64,000 nucleotides of DNA. Origin: Rutpela maculata (Eukaryota; Arthropoda; Insecta; Coleoptera; Cerambycidae). The stretch is from positions 280,532,088 to 280,596,087 of the forward strand of contig OW386286.2 of the NCBI GenBank assembly GCA_936432065.2. Direction: 5' to 3'. A program made the position numbers and the translations under genes. Positions 1 to 10,342 of this stretch are shown in pieces (position 1 is the first letter of the stretch; every line of letters begins with the position of its first letter). The notes beneath the pieces were generated by a model, which searched no databases, was not told the origin of the DNA, and saw only the letters and a list, made by a program, of their open reading frames with translations.

Positions 1-305
1 TTTTAGGGGATAAAAGGAGATGGGAAGGAAACTGACACGATGAATTTTTTTGCCCAAAATTAGCTTTAGCGCGTCAAAGTACTTCAGAAAAGTTGGATCA
101 AAACCTTAGGACAAGCAAGACCTGTTTGCTTTTTTAGGGCATAAAAGGAGGTGATAGAGGAAAACTGATACGATAGAATTTTTTTTTGTCCAAAATTGGC
201 TTCAGTAACTCAGAAAAGTTGGGTCAGAACTTTAGGACAAGACCTCTTTTTGTCCTTTTTAGGGAATAAAAGGGGGTGGTAGAGAAAAACTGACACGATA
301 GAAAA
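1..305. repeat. Tandem repeat, ~125-bp unit, about 2.4 copies
   Basis: Three successive copies begin with TTTTTAGGG(c/g/a)ATAAAAGG near 1, 131 and 256. Each continues with an AACTGAyACGAT block, a poly-T stretch, CCAAAATTrGCTT and a CAGAAAAGTTGG block. Copies differ by scattered substitutions and small indels. The array is cut by the window's left edge, so its true length is unknown. Confidence 0.75.
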
Positions 306-1053
306 ATCTAACAGACTTTTATACAGGGCCAGTCGAAAAGTGAAAGAAGTTTTAAAGTGAAAAAAGTTTTAAATTTGGCTATTGAATAATAAACACCCTA
401 TATGAGATATCGAGCTAAAATTTTGAATAGAAGTATTTGAGACAACTGCAAATCGAATACGCTACCCGCTTTGCCGATAAAAAAATGCCTAACAGTCGAT
501 CCATTGAGGAGAACTTGGTAGGCTTTGGAAATATAAATATTACAAATGTTTAAAAATAGTCAAATATAATCCTCAACAAAAAAAAGTTAATAACAAGCAA
601 CGCGTTCCAAAATAACAGGATGTTGCGGTATTAAATTGCACACACTGTATTACCCTTGCCAAGTTCAAGTCAATTGATTCCGTTGACATCCGGTATCTGG
701 ATGATAAAGGAAAATATTTAACAAATCTTTTAACGTACACTCAAAGAAAATGATGGTAGATTCAACCAAAAAGAGCATATGAAACCGCGCCTATCTAGTT
801 TCATAGTTAAATCAATCAGAAAAGAATAGTCATACAACTTTATTTGTTTTCGTAAACAAATAGTAGTTTAATAATCATATCTTCTTGTAACAAATTAAAT
901 AGTACAATGACATTTTTTTATGTTCACTAACCATTTTCAATTTGGTCTACAATTAAATAGTACAACGACTTTGTTTTTTGTTCACCAACTAATTTTTAGG
1001 TTGATCTACACTTTACTGTATGATGAAATTCTTTTTGGTTAGCCAAAATCTCA
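306..1053. other. No gene seen
   Basis: AT-rich sequence with frequent stops on both strands. Near 880-1010 a short imperfect duplication shares the words TTAAATAGTACAA and GTTCACyAACyA. I see no coding potential. Confidence 0.5.
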
Positions 1054-1061
1054 GTATTGAG

Positions 1062-1905
1062 CAGGGTGTATTAAATACGTGGTCCGACGTACGGCACTTT
1101 CCTATTATAATAATGGCTTCATAAGTGCATGGTTACTATTTACTTTAGTAGATGGCGCGAGCAATAAGGTCCTACAGTTACCTGGGCATGTGCATCGTAT
1201 AACTAACATAACCTCAAATTTTAAAGTTTTTTCGTTTATTCTGATTTTTAATGTTTGTATAGGCATTTTTAGCTTGAAGCCATACTGGCTCCAAGCAAAT
1301 ATTTAAAAATTCACGCAAATAATTTTTCAATATTGTTGATTAATAAAAATAGACTGCTAATTATAGGTTAGATTCCTAACCTGCAAAAAGTGTCTTATTT
1401 TATTGTGACAAACTATTTAAAACTTCAGACACATTGCGTTGAACTTGATTTTGGTTGAAAGTACAGGAACCAGGTAGAAATTTTAATAATAGCAACGTAT
1501 ACTTGTAAATCTTAAGAAATATATATTTTTGAGGTTAGCTGTGGCGACACGTGCAACGCTGCATGTAGTGTTGCATATATTCTTTCAATGTTTTAATTTA
1601 GCTACTTAATGTCAGATGTCACTGGACTTTTGTTTCACTAAACAAAAACAAAAGGCCGGAAATGTATGCAACACTGTATGCACATATGCACAGAACCTAT
1701 AAAATTATCTGTCTATGCGTAAGTAATAAGAGAACTTATTGGTCCTTCCATCTATTACATTATGTACAAAGTAAGCACTTATCAGGGTGTATTATTTAAT
1801 ACACCCTGGTACAAAGTAAGCACTTATGAAGCCACTGTGAGGGTTGTCGCAACACCACCTAGGTGGTGTTGGTTGTCGTCGCACCACCTATTTAAATACA
1901 CCCTG
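1062..1905. mobile_element. Non-autonomous hAT-type element with 8-bp TSD
   Basis: The 844-bp segment starts CAGGGTGTATTAAATA and ends TATTTAAATACACCCTG, which are inverted copies apart from one base. It is flanked on both sides by the identical 8-mer GTATTGAG (1054-1061 and 1906-1913). An 8-bp TSD plus CAGGG termini is the signature of the hAT superfamily. No transposase domain is visible inside, so it is non-autonomous. Confidence 0.78.
1764..1827. repeat. 26-bp palindrome between 19-bp direct repeats
   Basis: Inside the preceding element, a palindrome (1783-1808; CAGGGTGTATTA, TT, TAATACACCCTG) is the two element ends joined back to back. It is flanked exactly by direct repeats 1764-1782 and 1809-1827 (GTACAAAGTAAGCACTTAT). 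A second palindrome, AACACCACCTAGGTGGTGTT, lies near 1850-1870. Confidence 0.85.
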
Positions 1906-1913
1906 GTATTGAG

Positions 1914-2499
1914 ACATCAGACCACCCAAACCAAAGATTAGAGGATCGTTTATAAGATCCATCCAAATATATCGATGATCCCTGAGAGAATTTGAACATT
2001 GTTATCATGTTATTAATTTTCTATAAATTCATAATAGTATAAGATAATGCATGATTGATTATTGTCAGTGATTTGTATGTGGCGTCATCTGGGAATAATT
2101 TCTGTAATAGACTACGTGGTAAGAAAGCAAATTTTATGGTAGTTCTTTTAGAACTTCTAGAGGACGACAATAATATTGGTTTGTCTACCAAGTACAATAA
2201 TACAGCGAACTAATACTGGGTTAGAATTACAATTCGATAATAGTTAAAAATAAAATATACTATTATCTAGTTTAATTTGACAGAATTCAACAAAATAATA
2301 GTACGACAACTTTTTATTAATTAAAATAACAATCACCTCTTGTTTAAAAATACCATCAATATAGTTTGGTTTAACAAAATTAACGATATTGTTAGTTAAC
2401 CATTTTTTTTGTTGAATTTACCCATACTATTTGTTTGAGTGTAGACGTACGCCGCATAAACTTGGCACATCATAAATAAGTGTGCTTTGCAACTTTCAG
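1914..2499. other. No gene seen
   Basis: AT-rich, with stops in every frame. It directly precedes the putative exon at 2523 and could be its upstream intron. The end, near 2475-2522, holds two acceptor-like pyrimidine/AG sites. Confidence 0.4.
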
Positions 2500-2522
2500 A
2501 ATTTCTTGGATATTTGTTACAG

Positions 2523-2657
2523 AGGCTGAAGATTCTCACGACCCCATGGAGGGACACCCAGATGGGAGCTCAAGTAAACGGTATCGTTCAGTCGGAAAGC
2601 AATCAAGTACGTTTAGCGACGCCTGAAACCCCGAATCAGGCACCTGTCGAGGTGTGA
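2523..2657 (+). CDS. Possible terminal coding exon, gene not recognised
   Basis: A block of distinctly higher GC than its surroundings follows an acceptor-like sequence (TATTTGTTACAG). Read in phase 0 it gives 44 residues and a TGA; the peptide begins RLKILTTPWRD and ends with a short hydrophobic VEV tail. The +2 frame is also open and ends earlier at a TGA. A second acceptor ending at 2499 is possible. No other exon of this gene is visible, so upstream exons would lie left of the window. I do not recognise the protein. The exon call rests on composition, splice site and open frame only; a transcript alignment would settle both its existence and the frame. Confidence 0.4.
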   Translation, partial: RLKILTTPWRDTQMGAQVNGIVQSESNQVRLATPETPNQAPVEV

Positions 2658-5600
2658 GATAAGAGAATATCGAAATTTAAAGAATACTACGTATAAACAT
2701 TACTATAATTTTGTAAAATTTTCTAGATCGTACCAAAAAGTAGCTTTAAGTTTAAGAGAACTAAATTGTTTTATATTATAATCGAAACTATTTTAGAAGT
2801 GTTAGGAACTAGGGCGGCCTGAAAGAAATTTGTGTACCTATCGGCAAGTAATTTCCTAAATTCCAGGCCTAGGCTTAAATTAGATATTGTACCATATGTA
2901 GAATAGCAAATACGTAGGTACGTAATGAGTACTTAGTGTTACAATATTTAGAATAATTCAGTTTTAGTACGATGTTAATTATTTTAAATAGGTAGTTATA
3001 CAACTGATGAATTTATTCCTATGTGATTTCCAGAGAAAATCCAATATATCAATCTATGCGAATAAGCAGCCATTGTTAGATAATTTTCCAAATTATCTAA
3101 CACAATTCGGATCTATAGATCTATATATAGTTTGATATATTCTTGATTGGTGCATCGGTATACAGAATGACTCAATGTGTTAAGATATAAGATATATTAA
3201 ATAGACGACAGGTGTGGCGTATGACATAAGAACGCTATAAATGAACAGCAAGAAAAGGATGCAGATCGATTCAACGTATGTAAATTGAGATGGGACTAAA
3301 ATAGTTTTAATTAAAATGACTCCAACGCTTTCTGTTGTTTGACATCACATCCTCCACCTCGAAGCTCACGCCTGTTACCATAAACATAGATCTGTGATCA
3401 AACGTGCGAAAGGTGAGGATGTACTATGTTATAGTAAGTATATACAGGGTGTCCGAAAATTCCGTTGCCATATTCTAACGGGCGATTGGGTACGTAAATA
3501 TATTAAAAAATGTTCCTATGAACATAGGTCCGCAAATGTTTCCTAAGGGAGCTACGGACCTTCGAAGGTGTAGCCCTGGACTAGGTTTTTATTTAATATT
3601 TAAGGACCCCTTTGTGATACAACGAGATTCAGTACGTTATTAAATATCAATACAATAAGAGTTATTACTTTACGGTATTGGCTAAATTGAAATTCATCCA
3701 GGGGCGTATGGAATGTATTGGAAATGATTTTCTGCAACAATTAAAAAAAAATATGCGGGAAAAGTTGCAGTCACAGAAAAGACACTGCTCTTCTACTTGT
3801 GGCACATGCCCGGCTGAAAGCTGTACAAATTCTGCATCTGTCATCGTGGAAAACACGGAGAATTGCTTAGAAGATGAGAATCTTTTGCAAGAAGCCGAAA
3901 AAGAAGGAACTCAAATTGGATGTGTGGAAGCGCTCCACCGAAAGATGTTAATAAAAAAGGTTTATAAAGAAGATCCCTTGTAGTGGGATGCCGATATTAA
4001 GCAAGTTTCACTAAGTTAAGGGCCTTTTTCAGTGTTGACTTGTTCAAAATTGGCATAAAACTTTGGAGGTAGTACCTACAGTGCTGTAAAAAAAATTGAG
4101 TAAAAGACTAAAAGGTTCTTGAATGTCTACAGTGGCGAAAATTGTTTTGCCAAGCCATATCTGAAAAACTGTTCATTTTTTGTGGTTGTTCCCATTAAGA
4201 GTATAATTTAGAAGGTCATAGTCCACAACAACAAATTTTCAGCCAATTCCACTGAAATTCAATTTCCATAAGAATTGTGCTACTTCATCCACTCGTAATG
4301 CAAAGTTGAAATCATCAAACATCTGTCTGATATACAAATATGGAGCTTTCACAAAAGAAAGGTTTAAAATTGTAATAACACCGTCGTGAACTGTTATTAT
4401 ATAACTTATTCTTAATATATTCTAAGCACGTGAATTTTATGTAAGCTGTAAAGGATGTATTAATGGCGGAATTAATTTGGACACTTCCGTTAACTTGTTT
4501 TGTTTTTAGTGTTTTACAACATTGACTCTCTGTATACTGACTCATTCCTTGATATTGTTGTACCCCAAGGTGCAAACAGCGACATGTAGATAAGAAATTA
4601 GACAATGTATTAGTTAGCAATATTAATATATTATTAATATAGACAAATGTTGTACAGATACAATAAATACAGATAGAAAATATTATTTGTTACTTGAACG
4701 AATTAGATATTAAATATAGGTAATGGTAATATAGGTGTGATGTACTGAAGAAATAATTATATGTAAAAATTTTGTACTTTGTGAATACAAGCTTTGATAG
4801 TATTTAGTGTAAAATAACCAAAAAGATAACCAGACAGCCATCTGGTTACCTTTAAATTAAACATAATCGTGTATACGTAAGTATCCGTGTTCAATTAATA
4901 TTTGCTAGGTTATAATATGTTGCCTAAACGTTTTTATTAAGAAGAATTATTTACGATGTCTTTAGTTTGTAGGTATTTAATATTTAAACATTTTAACTCC
5001 TTACTGCATAAGATGTTATTTATTTGTTGTTTTTACAATCAAATTTGAAATTTTATCGTTAAGAAAAGTTGTTTGCAACAGCCATTGCAAACAGCTTAGA
5101 ACTTCCATGTATATTTTCTTAATAAAGTTTTATTTATTTATATGTTAACAAGTTTGTTTCATTAATTGAAATGTATGAGTGTCGCCATATATCTAAGTAG
5201 AAAAAATCTACGACTGTTAAAAAAACCATACTTTTTTTTATTACTTTTTGCGCTTACACGTGTTTTGGTGATAGTGGAAAATGTAGAAAGGGTGAAAGTA
5301 TCATTATTTCACTCTGACGTATTGTCGAATCACAGAAGTGCTGTTTTTTTAGAATAGGCTCATTTAACAATTTTTTATTAATACATATTCTGAAAGAGCT
5401 TGGTGAGTATAATAGTAAGTATGCCAAAAATTAGAATTTACTGACGCCGCCTTGTAGTAGTAGTAGTTTAACTTATACCGTGTGTGTAGTCGCGGGCTAG
5501 GCATGAGGAGTAAGAATTACAACATCGCGTGTGCCAGCTGGCTGAAATGAAATAACAGAGCTGGGATGCTCTACCGACGGACGAATTTACGGCTGCCGGT

Positions 5601-5997
5601 GTTGTCAGATCTCTCGCGCTACGTGAATGTACTGTACATGCCTAATGGGAAATTACACGCACGGTATCAATAGATACAAAACCAGTAGTGATCAAAAGCA
5701 TCTAGGGGATCAATATTGTTGTTCAATATTTCGTATATTGTACAGTAGTATTGATCATATGTTGTTAATATTAAGAAATTGTACAATAAATATAAAATAG
5801 TCTCCTTTTAATAATAAAACGATAAATACCTAATCTATAAATATCAATCAGTGTTACTAACTACCCACCTAATTAGTAAGTTTATTAGACATTTTTAAAT
5901 GAATGAAAGTAAAAACGTACGCATAAAATGAGTTTTATTGTTGAAATAAATTTTCTATTTGGATAGATAAATATGTAGCATGTAGTTTATGTAGGCC
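2658..5997. other. Repeat-rich intergenic DNA, possibly with a 3' UTR at its start
   Basis: No gene can be supported. Near 3445 a TATACAGGGTGTCCG end-like motif common to insect DNA repeats appears. A GC-richer, gene-poor patch lies at about 5470-5670. Several short AT-rich palindromes occur near 5700-5770. The sequence after 2657 could include the 3' UTR of the putative exon. Confidence 0.4.
3708..3983 (+). CDS. Small open frame of unknown nature
   Basis: From the first ATG this frame gives 91 residues. It is mostly hydrophilic, Lys/Glu-rich, with a Cys cluster (CSSTCGTCPAESC) in the first half. It lies 260 bp after an end-like motif of a repeat (TATACAGGGTGTCCG). I know no family it resembles. 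The Cys cluster and the charged composition are the only reasons to keep it; it may be a fragment of a transposon protein or a chance open frame. Confidence 0.15.
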   Translation: MECIGNDFLQQLKKNMREKLQSQKRHCSSTCGTCPAESCTNSASVIVENTENCLEDENLLQEAEKEGTQIGCVEALHRKMLIKKVYKEDPL

Positions 5998-6186
5998 CTA
6001 CATTAATAGCATTCTAATTCGTTCATATCTGCCTCGAAAATCTTTAATAATGTTGTTAGAGGAACGACATTTGCACTCGTTGCAATATTTTAGGCCTTCC
6101 TTAAAGCAAGCACATTTTCGATTGTCACGATTTTTATCCGAACAATGAATACTTAATGATTTTCGACAACCGCCACTTCTACGCGA
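5998..6186 (-). pseudogene. Cys-rich remnant resembling a CXC (TSO1/MSL2-like) domain
   Basis: A 62-codon frame between a TAG at 6189-6187 and a TAG at 6000-5998 reads as a Cys-rich peptide. Visible in order are GCRKSLS, a single Cys after four residues, NRKCACFKEG, YCNECKC, then a basic tail. The spacing C-x-C-F-x4-G-x2-x-C-x2-C-x-C recalls CXC domains that bind DNA through zinc clusters. There is no start codon before the Cys block, and nothing recognisable lies upstream on the same strand. It could be one exon or a fragment of a transposon protein. The family assignment is by eye and weak. Confidence 0.3.
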
Positions 6187-6862
6187 CTAATCTGACCAAC
6201 CCTGCATGCGAGGTGTATTAATTGCGTCTCAATGTCGCATTTAGCGCTGATAAAAAAAAATCGCTGTTGCCACACGGTACATTTTAGGAAAAAATATATT
6301 GTTTCAAAAACTTTTGTGATTATTAGGCTTTATTTTCTTCGCTGCATGTATGTAAATATTTTCAAAAATAAAAAAGTTTATCGATTAGTGAAGATTTCAA
6401 TACATATTTTTAGTTTATCTGATTTTTAGAGAAATGAAAGTGCGTATTGTGCCCAAACCGTTTATATTGGTAAAAGCGCTACAGTGTGTGCTTTAATTTG
6501 ACACAAAACAAATTTCGGTACCTTTAATAGTTTTAAAGATATGGCGGTGGAAACAAAAAAAAACAATTTTATTTAAAAATACATTTTTTCCACTTTTTAT
6601 TGATTTAAAAAGTTCGAGGCCACAAAAAAATGTAAAATATGATTTCATATGCCCGGTGACAAACTCAAAGGAACCTAACATGTTTGACCTGGTTCTACGC
6701 CAAAAAAAAAAACACGACACGATACACTTACGAAATCGCTGCTCTAATATAGGTATCGGCGCACGCCAAGTGACATATCATATCATATCATCATATCAAT
6801 CATATATCATAGTCTGCCTGCGACCGTAGTAAGTGTATCACGTACAATTCTCGCATCGCAGC

Positions 6863-8803
6863 ATGCCAAGACAGAGAGAATATAACAAGATCAAGGAAGA
6901 ACCACCTCCCATAACCACAACACCGAGTGCAAACAGAATTACCTGGGCCGACGAGGTCGATAGCGAGCGGGCAGCGAACAGTATACCAATCCACAATAGA
7001 TTCGAAGCGCTAGCAGATGTTCACCATGCAGGTAATACAATACCTCACGACAACCAACGCTTAGAACAACAATACTTCTATCAACTAAACCGGACTTTTC
7101 CTCCATTTGACCCAAAATATTCTAAACCTCACCTAAATATCTACAGTTACAAGAATCTTGTAAAATATAAATTTCCAAGAAAACATAAATTCAAGTCACA
7201 ATGTACCAAAAACATCAAGGTAAATAAATACTACACCTACGAAAAAACGATAACAAAAAAGACATTCCAAGATTCCGACGACGGACAATATTACATTTAT
7301 ACACCTTCACTCACCTTTGACACCACTCCCACAATTTTTACCACGACAACTACAACAACCACAAACACCACCCTAACAACTACCCCAACATTAACGTCCA
7401 CATCATCCCCTAGAATGACAACTATGGAATATGACAAAATTACGCCAATACCATCCCCCATACCATCCACACAAAACCTACAAATTCCCACCACCAACCC
7501 CATTTTAACCCCCTCCCCACTATCATACCAACTAGATAAAATTCTCGAGCTAACAAAAAAAACATTTAATACAAATCAAACAATAATAACTGATCCAATC
7601 CAATTTACACCCTCTCCTGACAATAACCTCCCCTACCCCAACCCTAAAAAAAGGAAAAAGAACCAATCAGACCCCCAACATATAATTATACACTCAAACA
7701 CCACCATAAAAAAACCCAATCACATCGATACAATACACGAAACTCTACCCGACATTACAGACCCCCCCTCCCCCCAACGAGAAAGAATCAATTATACTAC
7801 AAATATATACCGTGCACCAAGCATATCCATATACACAAACCGACACACAGAACTGATTGACTTGATCAACAAACACACCAGCCAAAAACCCACATTTAAA
7901 TTTAACGTAACATCCCTTACATGCCAACCACTAACCACCGATGACCATAACAACATTGTCAAGTTATTAACCCTGAATGCAATAGAATATCATACCTACA
8001 ATCACGTAGACGACAGACCAATCAAACTAGTAATAAAATACATACCAACAGACGTACAGACTCACTCAATACAAAATGACCTACATAAAAAAAATATACA
8101 CCCACAAAAAATAGTCAGACTTACTAATTCTAAGACCGGAACTAAACAACCCCTCCCGATTATCCTTGTCACACTGCACAAAGGGGATGCCGACAGGATG
8201 TACGCCCTCAGGGATCTCTGCTCCATCAGGGTCAGGGTAGAGGAGTACATCAGGCCGGCAATACCCCAATGCTATCGCTGCCAGAGGTTCGGCCACTCCT
8301 CGGAGTTGTGCAACCGCATCCCACACTGCGTGAGGTGCGGGCTAACGCACGAGGGTGGGCAATGCACTGCGTCGACGTGCAAGTGCGTCAACTGCGGTGC
8401 ACCCCACCCTTCAAACTTTAGAGGGTGTCCGGCCTATCTGGCGGCGATGGCCAGACTTAAAACCCAAAACACGCAAAACACTAGGACAAACAACCCCCCA
8501 ACAATGACTAGCATAAATCCAACATTAAACACCAACAACAAAAACACCGACACCAACTACCCACAGCCAAAAATCAAACAAACCTACAGTGACAAAGTCA
8601 AAAACAATCAAACACCCCTACCAAGAGATCCCGAACCTGAAAACGAAAACCCGATAAGGGAAATACTTAACTTCCTTAAAGACTTCAACCTAAGAGACTT
8701 TTTAAACAAACTTGGACAGGTAATAAACAGACTCAAAAATTGTAAGGACCCCATAGACAAGGTTCTTGTAATGGTGGACTTTATCACATCCTTACTAAAT
8801 TAA
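6863..8803 (+). CDS. Jockey-type retrotransposon ORF1 (Gag-like nucleic-acid-binding protein)
   Basis: The first ATG gives 646 residues. The N-terminal 340 residues are low complexity: Thr-, Pro- and Asn-rich, with a poly-Thr run near residues 160-190. A globular part near 350-470 matches the associated domain that precedes zinc knuckles in insect LINE ORF1 proteins. Three zinc knuckles follow: CYRCQRFGHSSELC (CX2CX4HX4C), CVRCGLTHEGGQC, and CVNCGAPHPSNFRGC. The C-terminal 100 residues include a helical stretch typical of Jockey ORF1 ends. Known ORF1 proteins of this type bind and package element RNA. The frame is uninterrupted, which suggests a young copy or selection. Coding-strand composition is very A/C-rich compared with host genes in the window. 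Confidence 0.88.
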   Translation: MPRQREYNKIKEEPPPITTTPSANRITWADEVDSERAANSIPIHNRFEALADVHHAGNTIPHDNQRLEQQYFYQLNRTFPPFDPKYSKPHLNIYSYKNLVKYKFPRKHKFKSQCTKNIKVNKYYTYEKTITKKTFQDSDDGQYYIYTPSLTFDTTPTIFTTTTTTTTNTTLTTTPTLTSTSSPRMTTMEYDKITPIPSPIPSTQNLQIPTTNPILTPSPLSYQLDKILELTKKTFNTNQTIITDPIQFTPSPDNNLPYPNPKKRKKNQSDPQHIIIHSNTTIKKPNHIDTIHETLPDITDPPSPQRERINYTTNIYRAPSISIYTNRHTELIDLINKHTSQKPTFKFNVTSLTCQPLTTDDHNNIVKLLTLNAIEYHTYNHVDDRPIKLVIKYIPTDVQTHSIQNDLHKKNIHPQKIVRLTNSKTGTKQPLPIILVTLHKGDADRMYALRDLCSIRVRVEEYIRPAIPQCYRCQRFGHSSELCNRIPHCVRCGLTHEGGQCTASTCKCVNCGAPHPSNFRGCPAYLAAMARLKTQNTQNTRTNNPPTMTSINPTLNTNNKNTDTNYPQPKIKQTYSDKVKNNQTPLPRDPEPENENPIREILNFLKDFNLRDFLNKLGQVINRLKNCKDPIDKVLVMVDFITSLLN

Positions 8804-8850
8804 ACCCTATCCCAAACGAAGCTACAAAATATGTAACTACTAACCCGGGC

Positions 8851-8851
<1 letters not shown>

Positions 8852-8895
<44 letters not shown>

Positions 8896-8938
8896 AATCA
8901 AAAAAAAAAAAAAAAAAAAGAGACAGAGAAAAAAAAAA
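8852..8938 (+). repeat. Internal A-rich tract after ORF1
   Basis: Forty consecutive A residues, then TCAAATC, about twenty more A, then a purine-rich stretch. It begins 48 bp after the ORF1 stop codon. It may be the 3' tail of an ORF1-only transcript, or an internal A-rich linker. Confidence 0.9.
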
Positions 8939-9529
8939 AGATATAAAAATACATAATACTACGCCCACGAAAAGAGCCACCCGGCCAAAACACCACTAAC
9001 ACTACCATTTGCTATAATGTTCACAAGCTTCTTCCCACATCCTACCTACCCTTACCACAAACCACAAACATGAGCACCTCCACCAACAAACTCAACGCTG
9101 CGCACGTTCAAACCATCAACACATACTATATACAATCAACACACACAATCATCGAAACAACCCATAAAACAACCCATAAAACAAACAAGCATATACCGAA
9201 GTCACCAGCCAGCTCGCTAGAAGCAAGTTATGTTCTTCTATACTAGATAACCCGAGTCAAGCATCCAAGGATGGAGAGACTCAAGCATCAGCACACACCA
9301 CGAAGCCAAGTGACGTCACTCTACGGACTGTTGGCCGGCCGAGCGTGTTTCTATTCAAATGCGAATATCTCTGTGGCTATTGATTCAATTGAGCTGAAAT
9401 TTTTTTCTGAGGCTATTGGTTTGTTATACTTTAAAATGAGGAAGAAAAAGTAGGAAACTGCCATATCACTAAATGACTCTATTCCAAAAAACCCGGTTTG
9501 TTATGAATAAGTTATTTATGTACCGAGAG

Positions 9530-9592
9530 TCGTAAGTGCACATTTTTTGGTCGAGAATACAGTTTTCGAGACCAAAAAATCGCACTATACGA
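9530..9592. repeat. Imperfect hairpin
   Basis: TCGTAAGTGC followed by TTTTTTGGTCGAGAA on the left pairs with TTTTCGAGACCAAAAAA and GCACTATACGA on the right. The arms are about 27 bp with a few mismatches. Nothing else is seen between 9315 and 9876. Confidence 0.7.
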
Positions 9593-10342
9593 CCCACGGT
9601 GCATATTATATTTTTGGTCATACCCATGAATCATTAAACTAGAAAAAAACTTGAGAAAACTAGTGAAAAACTATAATCATTTGAGTCAGGTTTCATATTT
9701 GCTATGCAAATAGAGTAAAGGTAGCGATGCTTGGAATATCCATGGCAACCGTCAATGAAATAAATTTAGGACGGGGCTTCTATTCAAATGACAACTACTG
9801 TCAAGATAAATTAAATAATGTTATAATAGCTTTGAACGTTTTTGAAAATAATGTCGGATATTGAAGATATAGTAATAGTCCGGTGATTTTAGATTCAAAA
9901 ATAACGATTTCTCGGAAAGTTTTGGGACAAGCCAAAAATCAGCCTACCCCCTACAGAACTTCCTCAGGAATCCGAAAAAAATATTGTTGACCACTCAAAA
10001 TGGCGGCTTTAATTGTTATTCAACTTTTTGTAAACAAAATGAATTTTGCAACTTACTTGTTTGCTTATATCTTCGCTTCTAAAGGTCGTAGAAAAACGTT
10101 CGACCCGTCAATTTCTTCGTTATGGGTTCCCCTATAAGGAAGGCATATACAAAGAACGAATTTTTGATTGTTAATAACATTTTATGACAAGAAACTAAAA
10201 AAATTGAATTTCTCGATCCTCGATCTTTGAAGTACTGTAGAAACAAATATAAAATCTGCATGTTAACGATATTATGAGAAGTAGTACATATTTTTACCAT
10301 TAACGAAATGCACTTTGTACCGTTGCAAAATATTAATTATTA

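Larger units (their letters stand above)
6765..9314 (+). mobile_element. Jockey-type non-LTR element with ORF1 only
   Basis: The segment contains an intact ORF1 (6863-8803), a long A-rich tract (8852-8938), and about 370 bp of A/C-rich, G-poor, T-poor sequence with the same strand bias as the ORF. No endonuclease or reverse transcriptase is present downstream. A 10-bp direct repeat GCCAAGTGAC occurs at 6765-6774 and 9305-9314 and may be the TSD. However, the right end has no poly-A tail, so the boundary is tentative. An (ATATC)n-like simple repeat fills 6775-6812. Confidence 0.55.
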
